NCBI GenBank assembly: GCA_025361325.1
Contig: JANYAL010000147.1
Location: 1-20,414, forward strand
DNA: 20,414 nucleotides
Reading direction: 5' to 3'
From: Bacteroidota bacterium
GTDB taxonomy: Bacteria; Bacteroidota; Bacteroidia; Chitinophagales; Chitinophagaceae
Shown: positions 14,922 through 20,414 of the stretch, one piece after another
How the letters are laid out: every line of letters begins with the position of its first letter
Numbering within the stretch: position 1 is the first letter of the stretch
Notes under the pieces: model-generated
Databases searched by the model: none
What the model was told of the DNA's origin: nothing
What the model saw: the letters and a program-made list of their open reading frames with translations, nothing else
Made by a program: the position numbers and the translations under genes

Positions 14922-17900
14922 TCAGGTCTCTTCCTCCAGGTCATGTAAAGCAATAGCCAGTTTGTTGTCCCTTACAAAATTACACCAATAGCAATCAGAT
15001 CTGCCGCAACCGGTGTAAAAATCACGGTCCTGTATCTTTTGCCACACATCACTAAGCTGTTGGGTCACGGTCTCTGTATCAATAGAACTGATCATGATCT
15101 TCTCTTTACGGTATGCTCCCTTTTTATCAGGTTCAATGAAATCAAATTCGGTGCTGATCACTTTCCAATCCTTCAATTTGTAATTATCCACCAGTATCTT
15201 ATAAAATACCGCCTGCCGCCAGTAATCCCCGCCCATGGGATCCTTCTCCCCCGGTCCTTTTAGTTTAGGCAGGGCATTTTCTATTTTGCCGCTTTTATAA
15301 TCCACCACATTTACTTCTTTTCCGTTGAACTCCAGTTTATCCAGTTTGCCTTTGAGTGGAACGCCGTTCACCACTACCCCCCTGATATTGCGTTCCACCA
15401 CCACCACTTTGTTCCAGGCAGAGATGTATTTGTCGTAATAATTGCTCAGTACCTTATTTCCGTATTCCATCCTTCTGTCGAATGATTCACGGGTAAAATG
15501 CTCCCGGTGACGCTGCATGTACCAGTTGAAATCGAGTATCAACTCCTCCTTTGGCGGAAAGCCTTCTTGGCCGCCCTCCCGGCCCAGTGCTCCTTCGGTC
15601 ATCTTACGGAACAGTTTTTCCAGCGCATAATGCACCGCAGTTCCGAATTCAGTGGCTTCGCTTTTTCCGGAAGGTATCCGTACCAGGTTCTGGTAATAGA
15701 ATTGGAGGGGACATTTCAAATAACTGTTCAGTGCGGTTACATTCATTACAAACTTGTCCAGGAGTGGCTTGATAAAATCTGCTTCCGCAGCTTCCAGTTC
15801 AGGCGCTTTGGGACTGAACTGCAGCGCTTCATATTCCTGCTGCTGATCGCGGGTGAGGACGATCTTTTCAGTTGGAAGCGCATGCTGATCCGTGATCTCG
15901 GCTATGAACATGGAGGGTTCCATTTCCTTGTTGTCATTTTTGTAACGCGCATAGGAAATGAAGAGGTGTTTTTCAGCACGGGTAAGGCTTACATAAAAGA
16001 GCCTCCTCAGTTCCTCCACTTCGGCGTGCGCCGTTTGATCGGCTGAAGCGGTGAAAATATTATCCGGCATTTTATACCCCCCGGCAGGTTTGCGTTTCTT
16101 TTCCCAATAGGAGGCATTGGTACCGGATATAAAAACATATTCAAATTCGAGTCCTTTGGAACCATGCGCAGTGAGCAGGTTCACTCCTGTATCGCTGCCG
16201 GCCACCTGCACCAGGTTGAGCGGGAGGCCCTCGTTTTCCATGAGGTCAATCATGTTTACCAGTTCATCCAGTCCCAGCGAGGGGTCGCGGCTGGTCTCTT
16301 CCTTGATGAAATCAAAGAGGGCGGTGAGCAATTGCATCAGCGAGTGTTTCTCTTCACTGTTCATGATATAGGTGAGCACGCCGGCATGGGATATGACGTT
16401 CTCGAAAAACTGTTGCAGGGTCAGGTTGGATGCATCGGCTATAAGGCTTTCCAGTACATCGCTTATTTTTTTCAGCCCACCATGGATACCTGTGTCAAAT
16501 AGATCCTTTGCAGGAGCAGCTGCTTTCTCTGCCAGCAGCCGCCTGATGGAACTGAGTTCACCGTTGTATTTCTTTTGATTCACTTCCACGGTTAGCCTGG
16601 CGATGTCGATGGGGGGTATGCCATAGAAATCAAAGTGCAGGATCTCAAAGAGCATTTCATCTCCGCCATAGGGGATATCGTGCTCCGCGTTAATGTAACG
16701 AAGCAGCCGGATCAGTTTTTTTATGAAGGGATGCACCAGTATGTTGATGCTGCGTTTACTGTAATACGGTATCTGCTTCAAACGGAAATAACCGGCCAGT
16801 TCCTCCCCATACCTGTTCTCCTTGTAAATGACGGCAATCTTTTCCGGGAGAACGCCCCCTTCCAGCAGCCCGGCGATCCTGTTCGTGATGTCGGCCATCT
16901 CATCTTTGACCGTGTTGTATTCGTTCAGGAGGGGCAGGTTGGTCAGTTTGTTGATGCGTGAGTTAGACGACACCAGGTCCTTACTCAGCCCGCTGATAGT
17001 ATTGACCAGTCTTTCCCGGTTCCGGCTGATGAGGGTGCCGGCGATATCGAGTATGGGCTGTGTGCTCCGGTAATTTCCGCTAAGCACCACCGTGATGAGA
17101 TGACCGGTATAGGTATTGGCGAAATCGAGCATATTGGATACATTGGCGCCCTGGAAACGGAAGATGCTCTGGTCATCGTCTCCCACCACAAAGATGTTGG
17201 GCTGATCCCAGTAACCCGTGAGCAGGCGCACCAGTTTATTTTGGGTGCCGCTGGTATCCTGGAACTCATCCAGCAGGATGTAATGGAATCTTTCCTGGTA
17301 ATTCAGCAGGATGGGCTTGTTCTCTTCAAATACACGGATCACCCAGTTGATCATGTCATCAAAATCGTACCTGTTCTTCTTTTTCATCAGTGCCTGGAAG
17401 CGGTCGAACTCATGCACCGCCGCCCGCAGCTTTTCCATCTTTTCTTTTTCTTCATCTATCTTATCCGTTCTCAGGTCACCTTTCTTGAAATCACCGGATG
17501 CTTTTTTGGCAATATATTCATCCCGGTACGGCAGGCTGTTGATATATTCATCAATCTTCTGGTTGAGCCATGCGGGTGTCCAGCCTTCCCGCTTCATTGC
17601 CGAGAACAGGTTGCGCAGGTTATTGATCTCGAAATACACATCACCGCGGTACCTTTTGAGCGGGTGGTTGCCGGGAAATGTATCAATGAGTTGTTTGAAT
17701 AGTTCAATACTTTCCAGGTCAGAAACAGCATCCAGTGTGTTCTTTTCAAAAAGGGCAAGGTTATCCTGTATCACGTCGTTGCAAAAGGCATGAAAAGTGT
17801 AAATATTAACCTGGTATGCATCGGCACCGATAAACTGCTGCAGGCGTTTGCGCATGGCGATGGTGCCGGCATCGGTATAGGTGAGGCAGAGTATATTTTC

Positions 17901-18089
17901 GGGTGATGCATCTGTTTCGAGCAATATCTTACCGATCCGGGCCGCCAGTATCTGTGTTTTGCCCGTACCCGGACCCGCGATCACCATTACCGGGCCCTCG
18001 ATGGTATCAACGGCCCTGCGCTGTGCCTCATTGAGTTTTTGGTATTCTGTTTCGAATTTTTGCTTCAGTATATCGCGGTAGCCGGGCAT
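14922..18089 (-). CDS. UvrD/PcrA-type helicase with C-terminal PD-(D/E)XK nuclease domain
   Basis: A 1055-residue superfamily 1A DNA helicase fused to a RecB/AddB-like nuclease. The ATPase motifs are complete: AGPGTGKT (Walker A, 38-45), TYTDAGTIAMRKRL, YTFHAFC, LLDEFQDT (Walker B), VVGDDDQSIFRFQGA, LSGNYRST, NLLTAHGSKGLEFE and LFYVSLTRAEKHLFIS. The C-terminal third has a PD-(D/E)XK core with D917 (GKLDKLE) and D930-Y-K932 (VVDYKSG). It also has C793 (LKCPLQFYY) and a terminal C1028-X4-C-X2-C1036 group, the layout used for a 4Fe-4S cluster in AddB and Cas4. Family knowledge suggests 3'-5' translocation with single-strand cleavage, probably in repair or recombination. It is not full AddA or AddB and stands without an AddAB partner. 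A perfect TATCTTTG element (18094-18101) lies just before the ATG at 18089. Confidence 0.93.
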   Translation of the reverse strand: MPGYRDILKQKFETEYQKLNEAQRRAVDTIEGPVMVIAGPGTGKTQILAARIGKILLETDASPENILCLTYTDAGTIAMRKRLQQFIGADAYQVNIYTFHAFCNDVIQDNLALFEKNTLDAVSDLESIELFKQLIDTFPGNHPLKRYRGDVYFEINNLRNLFSAMKREGWTPAWLNQKIDEYINSLPYRDEYIAKKASGDFKKGDLRTDKIDEEKEKMEKLRAAVHEFDRFQALMKKKNRYDFDDMINWVIRVFEENKPILLNYQERFHYILLDEFQDTSGTQNKLVRLLTGYWDQPNIFVVGDDDQSIFRFQGANVSNMLDFANTYTGHLITVVLSGNYRSTQPILDIAGTLISRNRERLVNTISGLSKDLVSSNSRINKLTNLPLLNEYNTVKDEMADITNRIAGLLEGGVLPEKIAVIYKENRYGEELAGYFRLKQIPYYSKRSINILVHPFIKKLIRLLRYINAEHDIPYGGDEMLFEILHFDFYGIPPIDIARLTVEVNQKKYNGELSSIRRLLAEKAAAPAKDLFDTGIHGGLKKISDVLESLIADASNLTLQQFFENVISHAGVLTYIMNSEEKHSLMQLLTALFDFIKEETSRDPSLGLDELVNMIDLMENEGLPLNLVQVAGSDTGVNLLTAHGSKGLEFEYVFISGTNASYWEKKRKPAGGYKMPDNIFTASADQTAHAEVEELRRLFYVSLTRAEKHLFISYARYKNDNKEMEPSMFIAEITDQHALPTEKIVLTRDQQQEYEALQFSPKAPELEAAEADFIKPLLDKFVMNVTALNSYLKCPLQFYYQNLVRIPSGKSEATEFGTAVHYALEKLFRKMTEGALGREGGQEGFPPKEELILDFNWYMQRHREHFTRESFDRRMEYGNKVLSNYYDKYISAWNKVVVVERNIRGVVVNGVPLKGKLDKLEFNGKEVNVVDYKSGKIENALPKLKGPGEKDPMGGDYWRQAVFYKILVDNYKLKDWKVISTEFDFIEPDKKGAYRKEKIMISSIDTETVTQQLSDVWQKIQDRDFYTGCGRSDCYWCNFVRDNKLAIALHDLEEET

Positions 18090-18093
18090 GGAT

Positions 18094-18101
18094 CAAAGAT
18101 A
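18094..18101 (-). promoter_or_regulatory. TATCTTTG -7 element four bases before the helicase start
   Basis: Read on the minus strand this is a perfect TAnnTTTG promoter element ending four bases before the ATG at 18089. No good -33 TTTG is visible at the expected distance. If used, the mRNA would be leaderless, as predicted for recR, where the same octamer occupies nearly the same place. Confidence 0.4.
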
Positions 18102-18124
18102 CTGGATTATGGAGCGCGGTGGTT

Positions 18125-18148
18125 GGCAGATGGGCAGATGACAGATGG
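18125..18148. repeat. Tandem 8-mer, three copies (GGCAGATG)
   Basis: GGCAGATG occurs twice back to back (18125-18140), followed by ACAGATGG. Four further GCAG tetramers occur at irregular spacing up to 18183. The function is unknown. Confidence 0.7.
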
Positions 18149-18276
18149 GTATATATGCAGCTATGCAGCCGGCAGTTGTGCAGATTTTTTCTGGTTGAAA
18201 TGCATCCGGGAGGATGTACATTTTTTGTCTTGCAGGAGAGCAAAGCATTCCAGGTCAGCCTTTATAGGGGATATAT

Positions 18277-18436
18277 TAATTTGGTGATGTGATGATCTGG
18301 TGATGTGACGATTGTTAACAGTTCAATGTCAATTGCCCATTTCAGCATCAGTATACCCTTTCATTTTTCGCTTATCTTTTAAGCGATCCATATGTCAAAG
18401 AACTTCCCGTCACCAAATCATCACATTTCCAAATTA
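18277..18436. repeat. Imperfect 27-bp inverted repeat enclosing 106 bases
   Basis: The left arm (18277-18303) and the right arm (18410-18436) are reverse complements at 24 of 27 positions. The shared unit reads TAATTTGG..ATGTGATGAT, then TTGGTGA or CTGGTGA. The left arm contains the subunit GGTGATGTGA twice. The interior has a separate small hairpin, CGCTTA/TAAGCG with a TCTTT loop (18369-18385). Related GATTTGGTGATGTG-like units recur near 19237-19314. There is no open frame inside and no obvious target-site duplication. Confidence 0.75.
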
Positions 18437-18483
18437 GCCGCTGCAAACCTATACTTCTAAGAAGTAAAAACCATCACCGTTGT

Positions 18484-18518
18484 CGCATTTGGCGCATTTG
18501 GCGGAATTGGCGGGTTGG
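18484..18518. repeat. Tandem 9-mer, nearly four copies (CGCATTTGG)
   Basis: CGCATTTGG appears twice exactly (18484-18501), then as CGGAATTGG and the shortened CGGGTTGG. The 9-base period is a multiple of three, but the surrounding frame shows no protein resemblance, so I treat it as noncoding. Confidence 0.75.
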
Positions 18519-18538
18519 ACTGTTCATCCAAAAAAGCA

Positions 18539-18630
18539 CTTTCCTGTGTACAGGTTCGGTATTGCATGCCTTCACCATTGGGAAAGCATGCGGATTTCTG
18601 CAACCTGTTGCGAACCTGTACACAAGAAAG
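18539..18630. repeat. Long stem-loop, 20-bp outer and 10-bp inner stems
   Basis: Outer arms 18539-18558 and 18611-18630 match as reverse complements at 19 of 20 positions (CTTTCCTGTGTACAGGTTCG against the CTTTCTTG form). Inside, GCATGCCTTC (18564-18573) and GAAAGCATGC (18581-18590) pair at 9 of 10. The nested stems make a cruciform or strong RNA hairpin likely. It lies about 120 bases upstream of the SRPBCC start. Confidence 0.8.
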
Positions 18631-18750
18631 GGGGATGCAGGGGGAAGGAAATGGGTGCCGCTTGCCGGATACCGGATAGGCAATTCAAACCCTGAGCTTC
18701 ATTCACTGTTCATGGGTAAACAAAACAATAGTTTATTTGTTTATCAGGGT

Positions 18751-19221
18751 ATGAGCAGAGTATACAGTTTAAAGACCGTTCAGCAGTTACCGGTATCTCC
18801 CGGGGATGCCTGGGACTATTTCAGCGATCCCGGCAACCTGGCAACGATCACGCCGGCAAAGATGGGCTTCAGAACCATTTCCAGGCATCATGGCAAAAAG
18901 ATGTATGCGGGCCAGGTGATCGAATACAAGGTAAGCCCCTTGCTGGGGATCCCCCTGTACTGGATGACGGAGATAACGCATGTGGCGGATAATCAGTATT
19001 TTGTAGATGAACAGCGTTTTGGTCCTTATTCCTTCTGGCACCACCAGCATCATTTCAGGCCGATAGAAGGAGGGGTGGAGATGACAGACATCGTGCATTA
19101 CAAACTACCGTTCTGGTTCCTGGGCGATATTGCCAACAGTTTGTTTGTACGGAGGCAGTTAAAGGGAATATTTGATTACAGGTTCAGGAAGGTGGAGGAG
19201 ATCTTTGGAAAGATGAACTGA
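18751..19221 (+). CDS. SRPBCC-family (START/Bet v1-like) protein
   Basis: A 156-residue cytoplasmic protein of the SRPBCC ligand-binding fold, the only protein gene on the plus strand. Family features are visible: LPVSPGDAWDYFSDPGNLATITPAKMGF at the N-terminus, MYAGQVIEYKVSPLLGIPLYW, then FVDEQRFGPYSFWHHQHHF and GGVEMTDIVHYKLPFWFLGDIA, ending LKGIFDYRFRKVEEIFG. I set the start at the ATG at 18751, five residues before the first family strand. The frame is open from 18562, but the extra 63 residues cross a large hairpin and resemble nothing. An ATG at 18712 remains possible. Homologues in Bacteroidota often neighbour an epimerase or photolyase, absent here. The natural ligand is unknown. It is convergent with the TPR gene, across a 96-base spacer with repeat units. 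Confidence 0.85.
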   Translation: MSRVYSLKTVQQLPVSPGDAWDYFSDPGNLATITPAKMGFRTISRHHGKKMYAGQVIEYKVSPLLGIPLYWMTEITHVADNQYFVDEQRFGPYSFWHHQHHFRPIEGGVEMTDIVHYKLPFWFLGDIANSLFVRRQLKGIFDYRFRKVEEIFGKMN

Positions 19222-19236
19222 TTTGTAAACTATATA

Positions 19237-19314
19237 ATCTGGTGATGTTTTGAAGAGACGGTTTGGTATATCGTTTACACTTCACCCAATCTCCGGACCA
19301 ACACATTACCAAAT
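19237..19314. repeat. Inverted repeat units between convergent genes
   Basis: ATCTGGTGATGT (19237-19248) and ACATTACCAAAT (19303-19314) are reverse complements at 10 of 12 positions. Between them a third related unit reads GATTGGGTGAAGTG on the minus strand. The units resemble the arms of the repeat at 18277-18436, suggesting a dispersed family. The position between two convergent genes would suit a bidirectional transcript end, although no T-run is present. Confidence 0.5.
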
Positions 19315-19317
19315 CAA

Positions 19318-19974
19318 TTACCCGGGCATCCTGGTGATATATTTCTCAATTTGTTTTATCTGGTCTACGATCTGGGGCGTAGTGGGCTTAAAACCCTTGG
19401 CCTTACGAAAATATTCTTTTGCGGCCCTGAATTCGCGTTTGTTCATCATGATGGAACATAACTGGAGGTAGGCAGCCGCATTGTTCTCATTATCCGGCAG
19501 ACCGGCACGGATGGCCTGGCGAATATAACTTTCCGCTTCTTTGATATTGCCTTTTTGCATGCAAAGCATGCCCAGCTGCAGTTTGTTGGGACCTTCGGCC
19601 TGCTTGGTCAGTGACCCTCCGCCCAGTGCCAGGCTCTTTTTCATCATGATCTCTGCCTTGTCATAATCCTGGTCCACCATCGAGAGGTTTCCCTTGATGG
19701 TATAATACACGGAGCGTACGGGTTTTATCAGCAAACCGGGGAACCAGATGGAATCCACTACTTTTTTGGCACCTTCTATATCACCTTCTTCCATATACCC
19801 CTGTATCAGCCGCATGGGGCCCAGCAGGAAATGACCCAGGATCAGTACCAGGGCAATGAGATAGAGTATAAAGGAGGGCCAGAAGCTTGTTTGAAGCTGG
19901 GTAAAGATGGCAAGTGCCAGGAAGAGTATGCCCAGCCATAGGCGGTATTTGATGATGAGATTTAGGAATTTCAT
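19318..19974 (-). CDS. Membrane-anchored TPR-repeat protein
   Basis: A 218-residue protein with two N-terminal membrane helices (about 12-28, WLGILFLALAIFTQL; about 31-52, FWPSFILYLIALVLILGHFLL) followed by tetratricopeptide-like helices. Repeats are seen around QGYMEEGDIEGAKKVVDSI, GNLSMVDQDYDKAEIMMKKSLALG, LGMLCMQKGNIKEAESYIRQAI and LCSIMMNKREFRAAKEYFRKAKG. TPRs usually mediate protein contacts, so a scaffold role at the inner membrane is likely, but the partner is unknown. The start at 19974 gives a short basic N-terminus before the first helix. A perfect TATATTTG promoter element lies 18-26 bases upstream. The gene is divergent from tRNA-Arg, sharing a 102-base promoter region with it. 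Confidence 0.85.
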   Translation of the reverse strand: MKFLNLIIKYRLWLGILFLALAIFTQLQTSFWPSFILYLIALVLILGHFLLGPMRLIQGYMEEGDIEGAKKVVDSIWFPGLLIKPVRSVYYTIKGNLSMVDQDYDKAEIMMKKSLALGGGSLTKQAEGPNKLQLGMLCMQKGNIKEAESYIRQAIRAGLPDNENNAAAYLQLCSIMMNKREFRAAKEYFRKAKGFKPTTPQIVDQIKQIEKYITRMPG

Positions 19975-19992
19975 ATAAAAAAATCAGGACTG

Positions 19993-20000
19993 CAAATATA
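19993..20000 (-). promoter_or_regulatory. Predicted -7 element of the TPR gene (TATATTTG)
   Basis: A perfect TAnnTTTG match on the minus strand, 18 bases upstream of the ATG at 19974. The -33 region has only GTTT at about the right distance. The leader would be about 12 bases. Confidence 0.5.
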
Positions 20001-20022
20001 GGCGACATAATCCGATTTAAAC

Positions 20023-20058
20023 TTTGGGTCCCTAAATAGGCGGAATACTTTATTTTTG
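20023..20058 (+). promoter_or_regulatory. Predicted tRNA-Arg promoter
   Basis: TTTG (20023-20026) and TATTTTTG (20051-20058, a perfect TAnnTTTG) lie on the plus strand with a 24-base spacer, slightly longer than usual. Transcription would start near 20065, about 12 bases before the mature tRNA end. Confidence 0.5.
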
Positions 20059-20076
20059 CAATCCGTTTTAAGAAAT

Positions 20077-20148
20077 GGCCCCGTAGTTCAATGGATAGAA
20101 TAGAAGTTTCCTAAACTTTAGATACAGGTTCGATTCCTGTCGGGGCTA
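20077..20148 (+). tRNA. tRNA-Arg (anticodon CCT)
   Basis: All four arms fold. The acceptor is GGCCCCG/CGGGGCT (20077-20083 with 20141-20147, one G-U pair) and the D stem is GTTC/GAAT. The anticodon stem is GAAGT/ACTTT around the loop TTCCTAA with anticodon CCT at 20110-20112. The variable loop has four bases, the T stem is ACAGG/CCTGT, and the T loop is TTCGATT. The discriminator is A20148. The 3' CCA is not encoded (CG follows), so it must be added after transcription. The anticodon reads AGG arginine codons. Confidence 0.95.
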
Positions 20149-20159
20149 CGAGTAATTAG

Positions 20160-20184
20160 GCTGTCGTTGTTGGCAGCTTTTTTT
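20160..20184 (+). terminator. Intrinsic terminator after tRNA-Arg
   Basis: GCTGTC (20160-20165) pairs with GGCAGC (20172-20177) with one G-U pair and a six-base loop, followed by seven T (20178-20184). It starts 12 bases after the tRNA. Confidence 0.75.
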
Positions 20185-20414
20185 GGGCTAGAATTTTTTT
20201 GAAAAACAAATAACCCGGATACAATCCGGAAAAACAAACCGGCACAAGTGATCCAATATTTTTCCTGTCTGCAATTAGTGATTACGGAAGGGAACACTTG
20301 CCAGAAGGGGTATATATCTTGGAAGGAAAGAAGGTAGTAAAGAGGATGTTTTACAATTTTTAAATAAATCAAAAAATAAGAAAGCCTTGGAATACTTAAA
20401 AAAGGGATATAAGG
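20185..20414. other. AT-rich segment after the tRNA, possible decayed coding fragment
   Basis: No complete gene is visible. Two overlapping plus-strand frames look protein-like. One is open from 20214 to a stop at 20361 and includes SDYGREHLPEGVYILEGKK. The other is open from 20282 to the window edge and includes EDVLQFLNKSKNKKALEYLK. A single frame change near 20340 would join them. Neither has a convincing start, and the base composition is more AT-rich than the neighbouring genes. This could be chance, a pseudogene, or the edge of an element inserted at the tRNA. Confidence 0.3.

Larger units (their letters stand above)
18090..18750. other. Repeat-rich intergenic region without genes
   Basis: This divergent spacer of about 660 bases holds no credible gene. 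It contains a short tandem 8-mer (18125-18148) within a GCAG-rich run, a long imperfect inverted repeat (18277-18436), a tandem 9-mer (18484-18518) and a 20-bp stem (18539-18630). Only the far left, and possibly the last 40 bases before 18751, look like ordinary promoter DNA. An open frame crosses the right half from 18562, but its first 63 codons show no resemblance to the SRPBCC family. Confidence 0.7.

Noticed and set aside
18484..18518. CRISPR array
   Set aside because: The 9-base units are back to back without spacers, and no cas gene is present.
18562..18750. N-terminal extension of the SRPBCC gene
   Set aside because: The first 63 codons cross a long hairpin, do not resemble the family, and an ATG at 18751 fits the family start.
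20118..20372. Minus-strand frame of 84 codons ending in SPDRNRTCI
   Set aside because: Its C-terminus is the antisense of the tRNA-Arg gene, a well-known source of false genes, and the rest lacks any family resemblance.

Overview
The window reads as chromosomal DNA of a Bacteroidota bacterium, most likely in or near the Chitinophagaceae. The grounds are promoter elements of the TAnnTTTG type, a split cobalamin-dependent methionine synthase, a two-component system of the propeller/Y_Y_Y/LytTR kind, DUF5777 and 'PTGGPKD' Ig-like envelope proteins, a tRNA gene with no encoded CCA end, and almost no Shine-Dalgarno signals. This placement is inferred from gene content. No rRNA, CRISPR array, transposase or prophage gene is visible.

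Layout: nearly everything lies on the minus strand. From left to right are xth (exonuclease III-type AP endonuclease), a secreted protein of unknown function, and methionine synthase in two genes. The second metH gene (1908-4628) carries the pterin, B12 and AdoMet-reactivation domains. The first (4671-5690) carries the homocysteine-methylating domain and has a strong predicted promoter and a leader of about 165 nt containing competing hairpins. Next comes a tight five-gene minus-strand operon, in transcription order: YceI, DUF5777 beta-barrel, YceI, propeller sensor kinase, LytTR response regulator (11950 down to 6185). After it lie a small OB-fold membrane-anchored protein and recR, then an Ig-like lipoprotein with, upstream of it, a 1055-residue UvrD-type helicase. 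The helicase has a C-terminal PD-(D/E)XK nuclease domain and four cysteines placed like an iron-sulfur cluster.

The right part (18090-20414) is different in texture. A 660-bp region without genes is packed with tandem and inverted repeats. It is followed by a plus-strand SRPBCC gene, a convergent spacer with related repeat units, a membrane TPR gene on the minus strand, and tRNA-Arg(CCT) with its own promoter and terminator. After the tRNA comes AT-rich DNA that may hold a decayed coding fragment.

How the genes work together: xth, recR and the helicase-nuclease are DNA repair functions, though not one operon. The two metH genes together encode one complete methionine synthase. The YceI/DUF5777/YceI/sensor/regulator cluster looks like a self-contained periplasm and outer-membrane module with its own signal transduction. 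It is the most interesting candidate system in the window, but its ligand and output cannot be read from the sequence.
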